In this document: in pieces, positions 55,474 to 63,753 of the stretch
How the letters are laid out: every line of letters starts with the position of its first letter
Position numbering within the stretch: position 1 is the stretch's first letter
Source of the DNA: Breznakiella homolactica
GTDB taxonomy: Bacteria > Spirochaetota > Spirochaetia > Treponematales > Breznakiellaceae
Length of the DNA: 64,000 bases
Direction of reading: 5' to 3'
Assembly (NCBI RefSeq): GCF_016616095.2
Contig: NZ_CP067089.2
Coordinates: 2,170,001-2,234,000 of the forward strand
Made by a program: the position numbers and the translations under genes
The notes under the pieces: generated by a model
Database searches by the model: none
The model's input: only the letters and a program-made list of their open reading frames with translations
What the model was told of the DNA's origin: nothing

Positions 55474-56358
55474 ATGAATCGGGATGATCACCTCAGGGGA
55501 GTTTTGCTGGTTTTTGCCGGCATAGTGGTTTACAGCGCCGATGCGCTGCTTATTCGCATGTCGGACACCGGCGGATTTACCGCGGCTTTCTGGCGCGGGC
55601 TCATCGCGGGGCTGACGCTTTTCGTTGTTTTTTCAGTCCAATACAGAGGCTCGATGAAACGCATCCTCACCGCGGGGGGCATTCCCATGCTTGTTTCCGG
55701 ACTGCTGTGGGCCCTGAGCGGTATCTGCTTTTCCCTGGCAGTCCGCCTGGCCAGCACATCGGTGGCTCTGGTATGCCTCAGCACGGCGCCCTTTTTTGCG
55801 GCGCTGTTCAGCTTGCTGATTCTTAAGGAAAAACTGTCCCCCCTGACGCTCTGCTGCATCGCTGTTTCCGTCGCCGGCATCGGATATATGTACAAGGACG
55901 GCATTGCGCCGGGAACCCTGGCAGGGAATCTGGCGGCCATGGCCGCGCCGGTAATTATCGGCCTCAATTTCACCAACCTCCATAAACACCCGTCGGTAAG
56001 CAGGGTCGCGGTGTGCATGATCGGCGGCTTCTCCGGAGCCCTGATCAGTTTCGCGGCGCTCCGCGGAAACGTGCTGATCCCCTTTTCTTCACTCAGGTAT
56101 CTTCTGCTCCTGGGAGCCGTGGTTCTTCCCGTGGGACAGCTTATGGTTTCCCTGGGAACGAAATACGTTCCCGCGCCGGAGGTTTCGCTGATTAATTCTC
56201 TGGAAACGGTTTTGGGTATCGTGTATGTGTGGGCCTTTATCGGAGAACGGCCCGACAGGAATTGCCTTATCGGCGGTATCGCCGTAACCCTGGCGGTGGC
56301 TCTCAATTCGCTCGTTTCACTGATCCGGCGGAGGAACCGCGCCGGGATGCGGGCCTGA
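55474..56358 (+). CDS. EamA/DMT-family transporter
   Basis: 294 residues with ten predicted helices in two five-helix repeats: FAGIVVYSADALLIRMSDTGG then GLLWALSGICFSLAVRLAST, and in the second half SLGTKYVPAPEVSLINSLETV followed by a Glu/Arg-containing turn. Inner-membrane drug/metabolite exporter group; substrate unknown. TACAAT ends 8 nt before the ATG with no ribosome site, another probable leaderless start. Convergent with the alpha/beta hydrolase gene (4 nt between the stops). Confidence 0.85.
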   Translation: MNRDDHLRGVLLVFAGIVVYSADALLIRMSDTGGFTAAFWRGLIAGLTLFVVFSVQYRGSMKRILTAGGIPMLVSGLLWALSGICFSLAVRLASTSVALVCLSTAPFFAALFSLLILKEKLSPLTLCCIAVSVAGIGYMYKDGIAPGTLAGNLAAMAAPVIIGLNFTNLHKHPSVSRVAVCMIGGFSGALISFAALRGNVLIPFSSLRYLLLLGAVVLPVGQLMVSLGTKYVPAPEVSLINSLETVLGIVYVWAFIGERPDRNCLIGGIAVTLAVALNSLVSLIRRRNRAGMRA

Positions 56359-56362
56359 ACCG

Positions 56363-57358
56363 TCAGTCCCGGCCCGCTGTTTTTCCTATAAAATCGAAAA
56401 CCGAACCGAACCAGGTTCCGGGGTCAACCAGCACGCTCTTTGCGTGGCTCGCGTCCCGGACAAGGACCAGTTCCGTGGGACCGCTGCCCGCGGCTGTCCG
56501 CTTTTCCGCCATTTCCACGGACATTTTTGTGGGCACATAGCGGTCGGCTTCCCCGTGAATAAACAAGATGGGAACAGGGCTTTCCATACACGCTTTCTCC
56601 GGAGACGCGTCCGAAAGGGTATAGCCCCGGAACCGGCGGAGAAAAAAGGAAACCAGCGTCCGGGCGGGGATTCCTATACAATCCGGGATATGCAGAGCCT
56701 TGAGCCGGGCGCCCATGGCATCCTTCATGGATGTGTATGAACAGTCCGCCGCCACCACATCCATCTTCCATTCCTTCCGGGGAGTACCCGCCGGAGCGCC
56801 CAGGGGAGCGTACTGGAGCACCGTGGCGGCGCCCATGGATTCACCGATTAAAACAAGGGGAACCGCTCCGGGAAACCGGGAACGGGTCCAATCCACCACC
56901 GCGTCAAGGTCGTATTTCTCATAATACCCGTAGGCGGGAGCCGGAATTGTTCCGGCGGGACTCGCGCCGTGGCCGCCGAGATCGAAAACCACCGTATTCC
57001 ATCCTTTTTCAATAAATCCCCGGGCGTATTTAAGGGCGCCGTAATGGGTCCAGCTTAAACCGTGGAGTATCACCGCCGTTCCCGGGACCACCCCCGAAGC
57101 GGAACTGCCGGGATTTCCCGCCAGGGCATAAACGGCCAGGGAGGCATTCCGCACGGAGGAAAAAACGCTGACCGTTTCCCAGGGGAGATCCAGTACGGCA
57201 GGGTCGAATTCCTTCCGTTCGATACACTGCGCCAGGGAATATTCAAGGGAATGGAACCGGGGCCGGAACATGATGATGTATCCCGCCAGGGTGAGTACAG
57301 CCACCAGAAGAAGGTACATCCCAGCGGATATACCAATGATTAGAAAAAAAACCGCCAT
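56363..57358 (-). CDS. Membrane-anchored alpha/beta hydrolase
   Basis: 331 residues from ATG 57358; a TTG at 57394 in the same frame is less likely. One N-terminal membrane helix (FFLIIGISAGMYLLLVAVLT), then an alpha/beta-hydrolase domain: ILHGLSWTHYGALKYA oxyanion loop, nucleophile elbow GESMGA (Ser near residue 185), acid HGEADRYVP and catalytic His in RDASHAKSV. Resembles the YfhR/BEM46 peptidase-or-esterase group anchored to the inner membrane. Substrate unknown. Divergent from the nitroreductase gene, start codons about 40 nt apart. Confidence 0.83.
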   Translation of the reverse strand: MAVFFLIIGISAGMYLLLVAVLTLAGYIIMFRPRFHSLEYSLAQCIERKEFDPAVLDLPWETVSVFSSVRNASLAVYALAGNPGSSASGVVPGTAVILHGLSWTHYGALKYARGFIEKGWNTVVFDLGGHGASPAGTIPAPAYGYYEKYDLDAVVDWTRSRFPGAVPLVLIGESMGAATVLQYAPLGAPAGTPRKEWKMDVVAADCSYTSMKDAMGARLKALHIPDCIGIPARTLVSFFLRRFRGYTLSDASPEKACMESPVPILFIHGEADRYVPTKMSVEMAEKRTAAGSGPTELVLVRDASHAKSVLVDPGTWFGSVFDFIGKTAGRD

Positions 57359-57398
57359 AATGTAAATATTATCCTTGAGAATCGGATAAATCAATTCT

Positions 57399-57944
57399 AT
57401 GCTTAAGGGTATGAATCTATTTGACGCGATAGCAAAACGCCACAGCGTACGGACATATTTGGATAAACCGGTGGAACCCGAAAAACTCCAGTCTATCTTT
57501 TCAGCGGTCCGCCTGGCTCCTTCGGCGCGGAACGGCCAGGAATGGCGGTTTATCGCGGTTACCGATCCGGAACTCCGGGAGCGGGTTGCCGCTGCCGGCG
57601 GACAGCCCTTCCTGTCCCAGTGCCCGGTGATAGTCGCCGCCTGTGCGGAAACCGACCGCAGGGTGATGCGCTGCGGGGAAATGGCCTATCCCATTGATGT
57701 TGCCATCGCGATTGACCATCTTACCCTGGCGGCCGCGGCCATGGGCCTGGGAACCTGCTGGGTCGGTTCCTTTGATCCCCAAATTGTCAGAGAGGCTCTG
57801 GGAATCCCTGAGAATGCTCCGGTGGTGGAACTCATTGCCCTGGGATATTCCGCGGAAGAAGACAAACCCGCAGCGGACAAGGCACGTCTTAAAATGTCCG
57901 AAATTTTCTGGGAAAACAGCTGGAACAATCCGTTCCTCCGCTAG
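57399..57944 (+). CDS. Nitroreductase-family flavoprotein
   Basis: 181 residues (ATG 57399; ATG 57411 is an alternative). FMN-dependent NAD(P)H oxidoreductase fold: AIAKRHSVRTYLDKPV at the start, APSARNGQEWRF for FMN/NAD binding, and MGLGTCWVGSFD near residue 115. The length is typical of the short single-domain group. Physiological substrate unknown. The stop codon is followed after 6 nt by repeat element 8a. Confidence 0.88.
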   Translation: MLKGMNLFDAIAKRHSVRTYLDKPVEPEKLQSIFSAVRLAPSARNGQEWRFIAVTDPELRERVAAAGGQPFLSQCPVIVAACAETDRRVMRCGEMAYPIDVAIAIDHLTLAAAAMGLGTCWVGSFDPQIVREALGIPENAPVVELIALGYSAEEDKPAADKARLKMSEIFWENSWNNPFLR

Positions 57945-57950
57945 GCTCTC

Positions 57951-58156
57951 AGGGCACCTGTATTATTACTTTTTCTTTGCGGTACAGAAGCATGGTGTAA
58001 AACGGGTCCAGGGGTCCTGCCTGGGGATATGGGCTCTGGTTCCTCGTCGGCCTGCGGCCTCGAAAGCCGCTCAGAGCCCATATCCCCAGGCACCCCGCGT
58101 TACCGCTCTGACACCATGCTTCTGTGCCGCGTCTGTTAAAATAATACAGGTGCCCT
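57951..58156 (+). repeat. Palindromic element 8a (type II flank, A core)
   Basis: Perfect 17-bp terminal inverted repeat AGGGCACCTGTATTATT (57951-57967) / 58140-58156. Then TACAGAAGCATGGTGT / ACACCATGCTTCTGT and perfect 20-bp inner arms 58019-58038 and 58072-58091. It starts 6 nt after the nitroreductase stop. Confidence 0.88.
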
Positions 58157-58360
58157 GCTCTGCGGGGGCTGGATGGCGGGGACGATTCGGGGAAGGTTTT
58201 GTGCCGGCAATACATCCGGCTGCCGGTTCGCTGCGGTACCGAATAAGCTCTCCCAAAAACGGCTATTGCCTTTCTGAGACAGGATACCTGCTGGTTACAC
58301 AGAACAGAACTGAAACACGGTACGGAAAAAGCAACACGAGAGTACAACTCCTGGGACCGG

Positions 58361-58552
58361 GCAGTACAGAGCCGGTTAAGCAGGAAAATACCCGGGCCGT
58401 AATGGTAACGCCGGGTGTCGGATAAAAATGGGTTTGAGCGACTTTCGAGGCCGCAGGCCGACACGGAGCCAAACCCATTTTTATCCGACAGGACCCGCGG
58501 CACCGGTACCTCCCGGATGCTTTCCGGCTTGAAAGTCTCTATGCTTCCCCCC
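58361..58552 (-). repeat. Palindromic element 8b (type I flank, A core)
   Basis: CCGGTTAAGCAGG / CCGGCTTG outer part, perfect 20-bp inner arms 58417-58436 and 58470-58489. It ends with GCTTCCCCCC one base before the TTGACT -35 of the binding-protein gene. The 200-nt spacer from 8a has no conserved frame. Confidence 0.85.
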
Positions 58553-58580
58553 TTGACTCGGTGTACTGTATTTTTATACT
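58553..58580 (+). promoter_or_regulatory. Promoter of amino-acid ABC transporter genes
   Basis: TTGACT (58553-58558), 16 nt, TATACT (58575-58580). The leader is about 30 nt, with GGAGGA before the ATG at 58618. Confidence 0.75.
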
Positions 58581-58617
58581 ATCCTGTGCATAAATATGCA
58601 ATTTTACGGAGGAATTT

Positions 58618-59460
58618 ATGAAACTGTATAAAAAACTGATGGTTTTCGCGGTTCTGGCGGCCATGGCGCTTCCGGTATTTGCCGGAGGAGGTGAAGAAAA
58701 GGATACCAGGCTCGATAATATACGCAAATCCGGCAAGCTGGTGATCGGTACGTCCGCGGATTATCCTCCCTACGAATTTCATTATCTGAAAAACGGACAG
58801 GACGTAATCGGCGGTTTCGACATTGCCATCGCGGAAGCCCTGGCAAAGGATCTCGGGGTAACCCTGGAAATCAAGGATATGCAGTTTGACGGGCTCCTGG
58901 CGGCGCTCCAGGCCGGAACCATCGATATCGTTATTTCCGGTATGTCCCCCACGGCGGAACGGCGGAAAAGCGTCGATTTTTCGACAATCTATTACTACGC
59001 GACCCATGGGGTAATCGTACGCCAGGGGGATCTGGCAAAGTACGCCACCGTCGCGGCTCTTAAGGATGCCCGGCTCTCGGCCCAGAAAGGAACTATCCAG
59101 GTCGGTATTGCCAAAACCCAGATCATGGGAATGAGTGAAGAAGACGCGGAAAAAGCCGTGGATGTGGTTAAGGAAGTGGGAAGCATCAAAAACCTCATTC
59201 TGGACCTAAAAAACGGCAATGTGGATGCCATCGTGGCGGAACTTCCGGTAGCTCAGGCTTATGTCAGGGCTAACGCCGACCTCGGGCTTGCGGCGCCGAC
59301 CTTCCGGGACGATGACGGCGGTTCGGCGATCGCGATTAAAAAGGGAAATCCCAGCCTCGTGACCGCGGTCAACACCACCCTGGAACGGCTCATGGCGGAA
59401 GGCAAAATCGAAGAGTTCTTCGCCGAAGCCCAGGCAATCCAGGAAGAACAGGGTCAGTGA
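58618..59460 (+). CDS. Polar amino-acid ABC transporter substrate-binding protein
   Basis: 280 residues with a cleavable signal peptide (cut near PVFA). SBP family 3: LVIGTSADYPPYEF near residue 42, GGFDIAIAEALAKDLG, TIDIVISGMSPTAERRKSVDFS (the usual signature with Arg for the carboxylate) and DGGSAIAIKKGNPSL. It delivers an amino acid, such as glutamine, histidine or arginine, to the permease encoded downstream. Ribosome site GGAGGA. Permease and ATPase genes follow, but after a 557-nt gap filled by repeat elements 9a and 9b, which could lower downstream expression. Confidence 0.92.
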   Translation: MKLYKKLMVFAVLAAMALPVFAGGGEEKDTRLDNIRKSGKLVIGTSADYPPYEFHYLKNGQDVIGGFDIAIAEALAKDLGVTLEIKDMQFDGLLAALQAGTIDIVISGMSPTAERRKSVDFSTIYYYATHGVIVRQGDLAKYATVAALKDARLSAQKGTIQVGIAKTQIMGMSEEDAEKAVDVVKEVGSIKNLILDLKNGNVDAIVAELPVAQAYVRANADLGLAAPTFRDDDGGSAIAIKKGNPSLVTAVNTTLERLMAEGKIEEFFAEAQAIQEEQGQ

Positions 59461-59466
59461 TAGTAC

Positions 59467-59661
59467 CAGGGTACCTGTATTATTACTTTTTCTTCTCAGC
59501 ACAGAAGCATAGAAAATACAAATCCGAGGGGCCCGTCGTATGAAAAAAACACCGCAGGGCGGTATTTCTTTTCATACAAACCTCTGGTTTGAAGACACCC
59601 CGTGTTACATTTTCACACTACGCTTCTGTGCCGCTGCGGGAAAGATAATACAGGTACCCTG
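59467..59661 (+). repeat. Palindromic element 9a (type II flank, B core)
   Basis: Perfect 17-bp terminal inverted repeat CAGGGTACCTGTATTAT (59467-59483) / 59645-59661. GCACAGAAGCATAG / ACGCTTCTGTGC, B-type stem GTCGTATGAAAA / TTTTCATAC. The right arm is interrupted by a mini-hairpin CAAACC-TCT-GGTTTG (59577-59591) before GAC. It starts 6 nt after the SBP stop. Confidence 0.88.
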
Positions 59662-59776
59662 CTGTGAGGGGTGCTGGGTTATGGATACTTCCCCGTAATA
59701 TGGTGGCGTTGGCAGGTGAAGGTTTTACCTATCACAAATCCGTCCTTCCATACGCAGCACCCCACCCAAAACAGAA

Positions 59777-59936
59777 TACCCGCAGCATACCGGGGAGCGT
59801 CACAGAAGCATGGCGGGAATCGGTAACGTGGGGTGTCAGATGAAAAGAAATACCACACCGTGGTGTTTTTTTCATCTGACAGGCCCCCACGAAACGTATT
59901 CCCATGCTTCTGTGGAGACTAGCCATAATGCGGGTA
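59777..59936 (-). repeat. Palindromic element 9b (type II flank, B core)
   Basis: Terminal TACCCGCA / TGCGGGTA, then TCACAGAAGCATGG / CCATGCTTCTGTGG, GGTAACGTGGGGTGTC / GACAGGCCCCCACG, and B-type stem GTCAGATGAAAAGAAATACC / GGTGTTTTTTTCATCTGAC. It is inverted relative to 9a and faces the permease gene. Confidence 0.85.
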
Positions 59937-60017
59937 CCCTGTGCAGGACCATTGCGGTTCTGTGGAATTTCCTTTATGTTTCAGTATCTTCAATAATCAA
60001 TTGAATAGGATCCGCTG

Positions 60018-60713
60018 GTGAATTTTTCGTTTCTTGCACGGTACTGGCCGTTTTATCTGAACGGAGCAAAAAATACGATTCTCCTGGCCATGTTCTCGGT
60101 GGTCCTGGGGACGGCTATCGGGCTTATCCTGTCACTGATGAAACTCTCCAAACACAGGGTTCCCCGGTTTATTGCCACGGCATATATCGAATTTATCCGC
60201 GGCACCCCGCTGCTGGTCCAGCTTTTCATCATATATTACGGCCTCCAGTCCATAGGCATCCGGTTTCCCAATGTGGTATGGCTCAGCAAACTGCTGGGAA
60301 TCAGCTTTTCGGATTTTATGGCCGGCATAGTCACCCTGGGAATCAATTCCGGCGCCTATGTAGGTGAAATTTTCCGGGCCGGTATCCAGGCGGTGGACAA
60401 GGGGCAGACCGAAGCGGCCCGGTCCCTGGGGATGAGCCAGTTCATGACCATGCGGTACATTGTCATTCCCCAGGCAATCCGGAACATCCTTCCCGCCCTG
60501 GGAAATGAATTCGTTGTGGTTATCAAGGAATCTTCAATTGTTTCCATTATTGGTATCGCGGATCTCATGTACCGGGCGGATACCGTGCGGGGAAACACCT
60601 TCCAGCCCTTTGAACCCCTGATTGTGGCGGCGGTGCTGTATTTCCTCATGACCTTTCCCCTTTCCAAACTGCTGGCCTATATTGAGCGGAGGATGAGAGC
60701 CGGTGACAAATAA
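60018..60713 (+). CDS. Polar amino-acid ABC transporter permease
   Basis: 231 residues from GTG 60018 with AGGA 9-10 nt upstream. HisM/GlnP-type membrane subunit, five predicted helices; the EAA loop contacting the ATPase is readable as [46 protein letters not shown] is the family's first-helix signature. The ATPase gene overlaps its 3' end by 11 nt. No separate promoter is clear after element 9b, so it may depend on read-through from the SBP gene. Confidence 0.93.
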   Translation: MNFSFLARYWPFYLNGAKNTILLAMFSVVLGTAIGLILSLMKLSKHRVPRFIATAYIEFIRGTPLLVQLFIIYYGLQSIGIRFPNVVWLSKLLGISFSDFMAGIVTLGINSGAYVGEIFRAGIQAVDKGQTEAARSLGMSQFMTMRYIVIPQAIRNILPALGNEFVVVIKESSIVSIIGIADLMYRADTVRGNTFQPFEPLIVAAVLYFLMTFPLSKLLAYIERRMRAGDK

Positions 60714-61443
60714 CGAAGCCCTGATACAGACCATGGATCTCAAAAAGGATTTCGGCAAACTCCAGGTGCTGAAGGGAATAACGTCGTCCTTCAACCAGGG
60801 TGAAGTTGCGGTCATCATAGGCCCCTCGGGAAGCGGGAAAAGCACCTTTCTGCGGTGCCTCAACCTCCTGGAGGAGCCCACTGGGGGAACCATTATTTTT
60901 GAAGGCACCGACATAACCAAAGACGGCCACAACCTGGACAAGCACCGCCAAAAAATGGGCATGGTGTTCCAGCTGTTCAATCTCTTTCCCCACATGACGG
61001 TGCTGAAGAACATCACCCTGGCGCCCATGAAGGTCCGGGGGCTTTCCGGGGAGGAAGCGGAAGCCGCCGCCATTACCCTGCTGCGGCGGGTCGGCCTCGA
61101 GGAAAAAAAGGACACCTATCCCGGCCAGCTTTCGGGCGGACAGAAACAGCGGATCGCCATTGTCCGGGCCCTGGCGATGCAGCCGGATGTGATGCTTTTT
61201 GATGAACCCACCAGCGCCCTGGATCCGGAGATGGTCGGAGAGGTTCTCGAAGTTATGCGGGGTCTGGCAGCCGAGGGCATGACCATGATTGTGGTAACCC
61301 ACGAGATGCGCTTTGCCCGGGATGTGGGTACCCGGGTGCTTTTTATGGATGAAGGCATCATCGCCGAGGAAGGGCCGCCGGCCCAGATTTTCGGGGCTCC
61401 TAAAAATCCCAGAACTAGAGAATTTTTACAAAAAGTACTGTAG
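60703..61443 (+). CDS. Polar amino-acid ABC transporter ATP-binding protein
   Basis: 246 residues from GTG 60703, overlapping the permease gene by 11 nt. Walker [11 protein letters not shown] near residue 43, Q-loop in [14 protein letters not shown], signature [15 protein letters not shown], Walker [15 protein letters not shown] and switch His in VVTHEM. The sequence pattern is GlnQ/HisP-like. Pairs with the permease as homodimers on the cytoplasmic face and energises uptake of the ligand bound by the SBP. Confidence 0.95.
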   Translation: MTNNEALIQTMDLKKDFGKLQVLKGITSSFNQGEVAVIIGPSGSGKSTFLRCLNLLEEPTGGTIIFEGTDITKDGHNLDKHRQKMGMVFQLFNLFPHMTVLKNITLAPMKVRGLSGEEAEAAAITLLRRVGLEEKKDTYPGQLSGGQKQRIAIVRALAMQPDVMLFDEPTSALDPEMVGEVLEVMRGLAAEGMTMIVVTHEMRFARDVGTRVLFMDEGIIAEEGPPAQIFGAPKNPRTREFLQKVL

Positions 61444-61482
61444 CACTTGTAAATATCATCCCCTCAAGCTATTAATAGAAGT

Positions 61483-63753
61483 ATGAGCGCCCCACTGTCG
61501 CCGTACCGGTTAGGGAAAGCCCGGGAATTATACAATATTTTTAATTTCTTCAATTCCTTTTCCTACGCGCTCCTGGCGGGCAACATAATTACCCTGTACG
61601 CCCTGCGGCTTAACGCATCATCAACCCTGGTAGGCGCCCTGAGCGCCATGATTTACTGTTCCTTTTTTTTTATGCCCCTGGGCAAGGCCCTGCTCAAAAA
61701 ATTCCCCATAGTCCCGGTCTTCGCCACGGCGTGGCTCCTGCGGGCGGTTTCTATGGTACCGGTGGTGTTCGCGCCCATTGCCGTCAGGACAGGCCGACAC
61801 GATATTGCCATGGGGCTTATGCTGGCGGGAGTAATGGGATTCCACATGTGCCGGGGAATCGGTACGATCGGCAACAACCCGGTTCTCCACTCCCTGGCGG
61901 CGGGTCCCGACCGGGGAAGCTATATTACCCTCATCCAGATCATCAACAGCGGCGTAAGCATGTTTTCGGGCTTTGCCCTGGCCCTGCTCCTGGGACGCAA
62001 TCCGCCCCTGGGCCTCTATTCCATTATTTTTTCCGTGGGAATCGCTTCGGGGATTTTCGGGGCGCTGCTGCTGTACAAAATTCCCGAACCGGAAAACAGC
62101 AGCGACGGCGGCAAAGTAAATTTTTTCCAAGTTTCCAAAGAAGCCCTGTCCGAACCGTCATTCAGGCAGTTTGTGATCATTTTCTTTACCATCAGCTTTG
62201 TGGCGTCCATTGCCCGGACCTTCATCGTTGTATACAGCCGGGAAGTTTTCTTTCAGACCGACGGGATGGTCTCCCTGTATACGGTCTTCGGAGGACTGGG
62301 TGCCCTGATGATGGGCCTAATCATAAAATTCCTGGTGGACCGGGTCGGAGCAAAACCGCTCTATATAACCTGCACCATCGTCAGTTTTATCAGTCTGCTG
62401 CCGGTACTCTTCTTTCCCTCAAGCGCCATCGAATCGGCCACCACGGTGATCCTGTTTCTTGCCTCGGTGCAGTTCCTGATAAACTTCGGTTTTATCGGAG
62501 CCGAAGGAGTCGCCCAGAACTATTTTTTTGCCCTGATCCCGTCAAAGTACATGCTCAACCTGGGTATACTGTATTATTTTGTATTCGGCCTGGCCGGCGC
62601 CGGCGGGTCGTTCCTTGCGGGTGTTTTTCTCGATATCCTCATGGGATTCGGCCTTACGGGATTTATTTCATATAAAGTGCTCTTCGGGATTCTCGTGGTT
62701 ATCCTGGGCCTGATGATCTTTGCCCAGCGGAAACTGGTCCCCTTAGGAGCACTCCCCTTCCGGGGTGCCCTGGAGGTGATGTTCTCCTTTAAGGATCTTC
62801 GGGCAATAACCCTGCTGGACCGGCTGGAAAAAACAAAGGATACCAAGGAAGAAGAAGAGCTCCTGGAGGCGCTCCATGTAACGCCCTCGCGGCTTGCCCT
62901 CAAGGGGCTGCTGGACCGGGCAAAATCCCCCCGCCTGGCGGTACGGATCGAATCCTTCCGGGCGCTGGAGCCCCTGGATACCCTGACGGAACAGGCCGAA
63001 CAGACCTTCAAAGATGACGTAATCAACAACCCCTATACAACGGCGTATATTTCAGCCCGGATCCTGGGAAATCACGGGGTTTTTTCGGCTATCCCGCTGC
63101 TCAGGGAACGGATTACTTCGGACGATTACATGCTTGCCGGAGAATGCATGATAGCCCTGGCCCGGCTTCAGGATACGGAGTATCTCCCGGCCATCGAAAA
63201 ACTTATTGTAAAGACGAAAAACCCCCGGCTCAAAATCATGGGCGTCAGCGCCCTCGGGATTTACGGGTCGCCTAATTCCGTCTCCGTGCTTCTGGATCTT
63301 CTCAGAGCCGCGGATCCGCCTCCCTACCTCCGGGATGAAGTCGTACTGGCCCTGTCGTCAATCCTCGATATCCAGAACCAGTACTATCCGCTACTGGTAC
63401 GGTATCTGGAAAATCCCGAACTGGGGGCAACCCTGGCCCTGGATGAAGCCGAAGCGGCTTATGAGTACTACCTTTCCATCAGCCGGCGCCGCGGGAAAAA
63501 GAAAAACGGAAGGATATCCCCTGCCCAGGCAAAGGCGCTTTACCCCGCTGTCGCATCATACGCGAACGAACTCAATGGTGCCGCGCTGTCCAAATGGATA
63601 CTTCAGCTCCCCCACGATACGAGCCATACCATTGTTCAGGTGGTCCTTTCCGAAGCGGTGCTGGACGACGACTTGACCGACCACGGCCGGCTCCGGCTTC
63701 TCATCGCAAAATGGTCTGCCCACCAGCTCAGGTTCTGGTCAAAGCAGGGATAA
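61483..63753 (+). CDS. MFS transporter fused to C-terminal HEAT-repeat domain
   Basis: 756 residues. Residues ~1-425 are a major-facilitator carrier with about twelve helices (FNFFNSFSYALLAGNIITLYAL ... GVFLDILMGFGLTGFISYKV). From ~430 a soluble region holds alpha-helical HEAT/PBS-like repeats: LALKGLLDRAKSPRLAVRIESFRAL, AYISARILGNHGVFSAIPLLRERI, AGECMIALARLQDTEYLPAIEKL, LKIMGVSALGIYGSPNSVSVLLDLL. Such repeats bind proteins, so the tail may link the carrier to a cytoplasmic partner. Substrate unknown. The gene ends one base before repeat element 10. It is 39 nt after the ABC ATPase gene and may belong to the same unit. Confidence 0.85.
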   Translation: MSAPLSPYRLGKARELYNIFNFFNSFSYALLAGNIITLYALRLNASSTLVGALSAMIYCSFFFMPLGKALLKKFPIVPVFATAWLLRAVSMVPVVFAPIAVRTGRHDIAMGLMLAGVMGFHMCRGIGTIGNNPVLHSLAAGPDRGSYITLIQIINSGVSMFSGFALALLLGRNPPLGLYSIIFSVGIASGIFGALLLYKIPEPENSSDGGKVNFFQVSKEALSEPSFRQFVIIFFTISFVASIARTFIVVYSREVFFQTDGMVSLYTVFGGLGALMMGLIIKFLVDRVGAKPLYITCTIVSFISLLPVLFFPSSAIESATTVILFLASVQFLINFGFIGAEGVAQNYFFALIPSKYMLNLGILYYFVFGLAGAGGSFLAGVFLDILMGFGLTGFISYKVLFGILVVILGLMIFAQRKLVPLGALPFRGALEVMFSFKDLRAITLLDRLEKTKDTKEEEELLEALHVTPSRLALKGLLDRAKSPRLAVRIESFRALEPLDTLTEQAEQTFKDDVINNPYTTAYISARILGNHGVFSAIPLLRERITSDDYMLAGECMIALARLQDTEYLPAIEKLIVKTKNPRLKIMGVSALGIYGSPNSVSVLLDLLRAADPPPYLRDEVVLALSSILDIQNQYYPLLVRYLENPELGATLALDEAEAAYEYYLSISRRRGKKKNGRISPAQAKALYPAVASYANELNGAALSKWILQLPHDTSHTIVQVVLSEAVLDDDLTDHGRLRLLIAKWSAHQLRFWSKQG

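Noticed and set aside
26421-59936. CRISPR array made of the repeated units
   Set aside because: Units are dispersed over tens of kilobases, are palindromic with internal variation, and have no regular spacers or cas genes.
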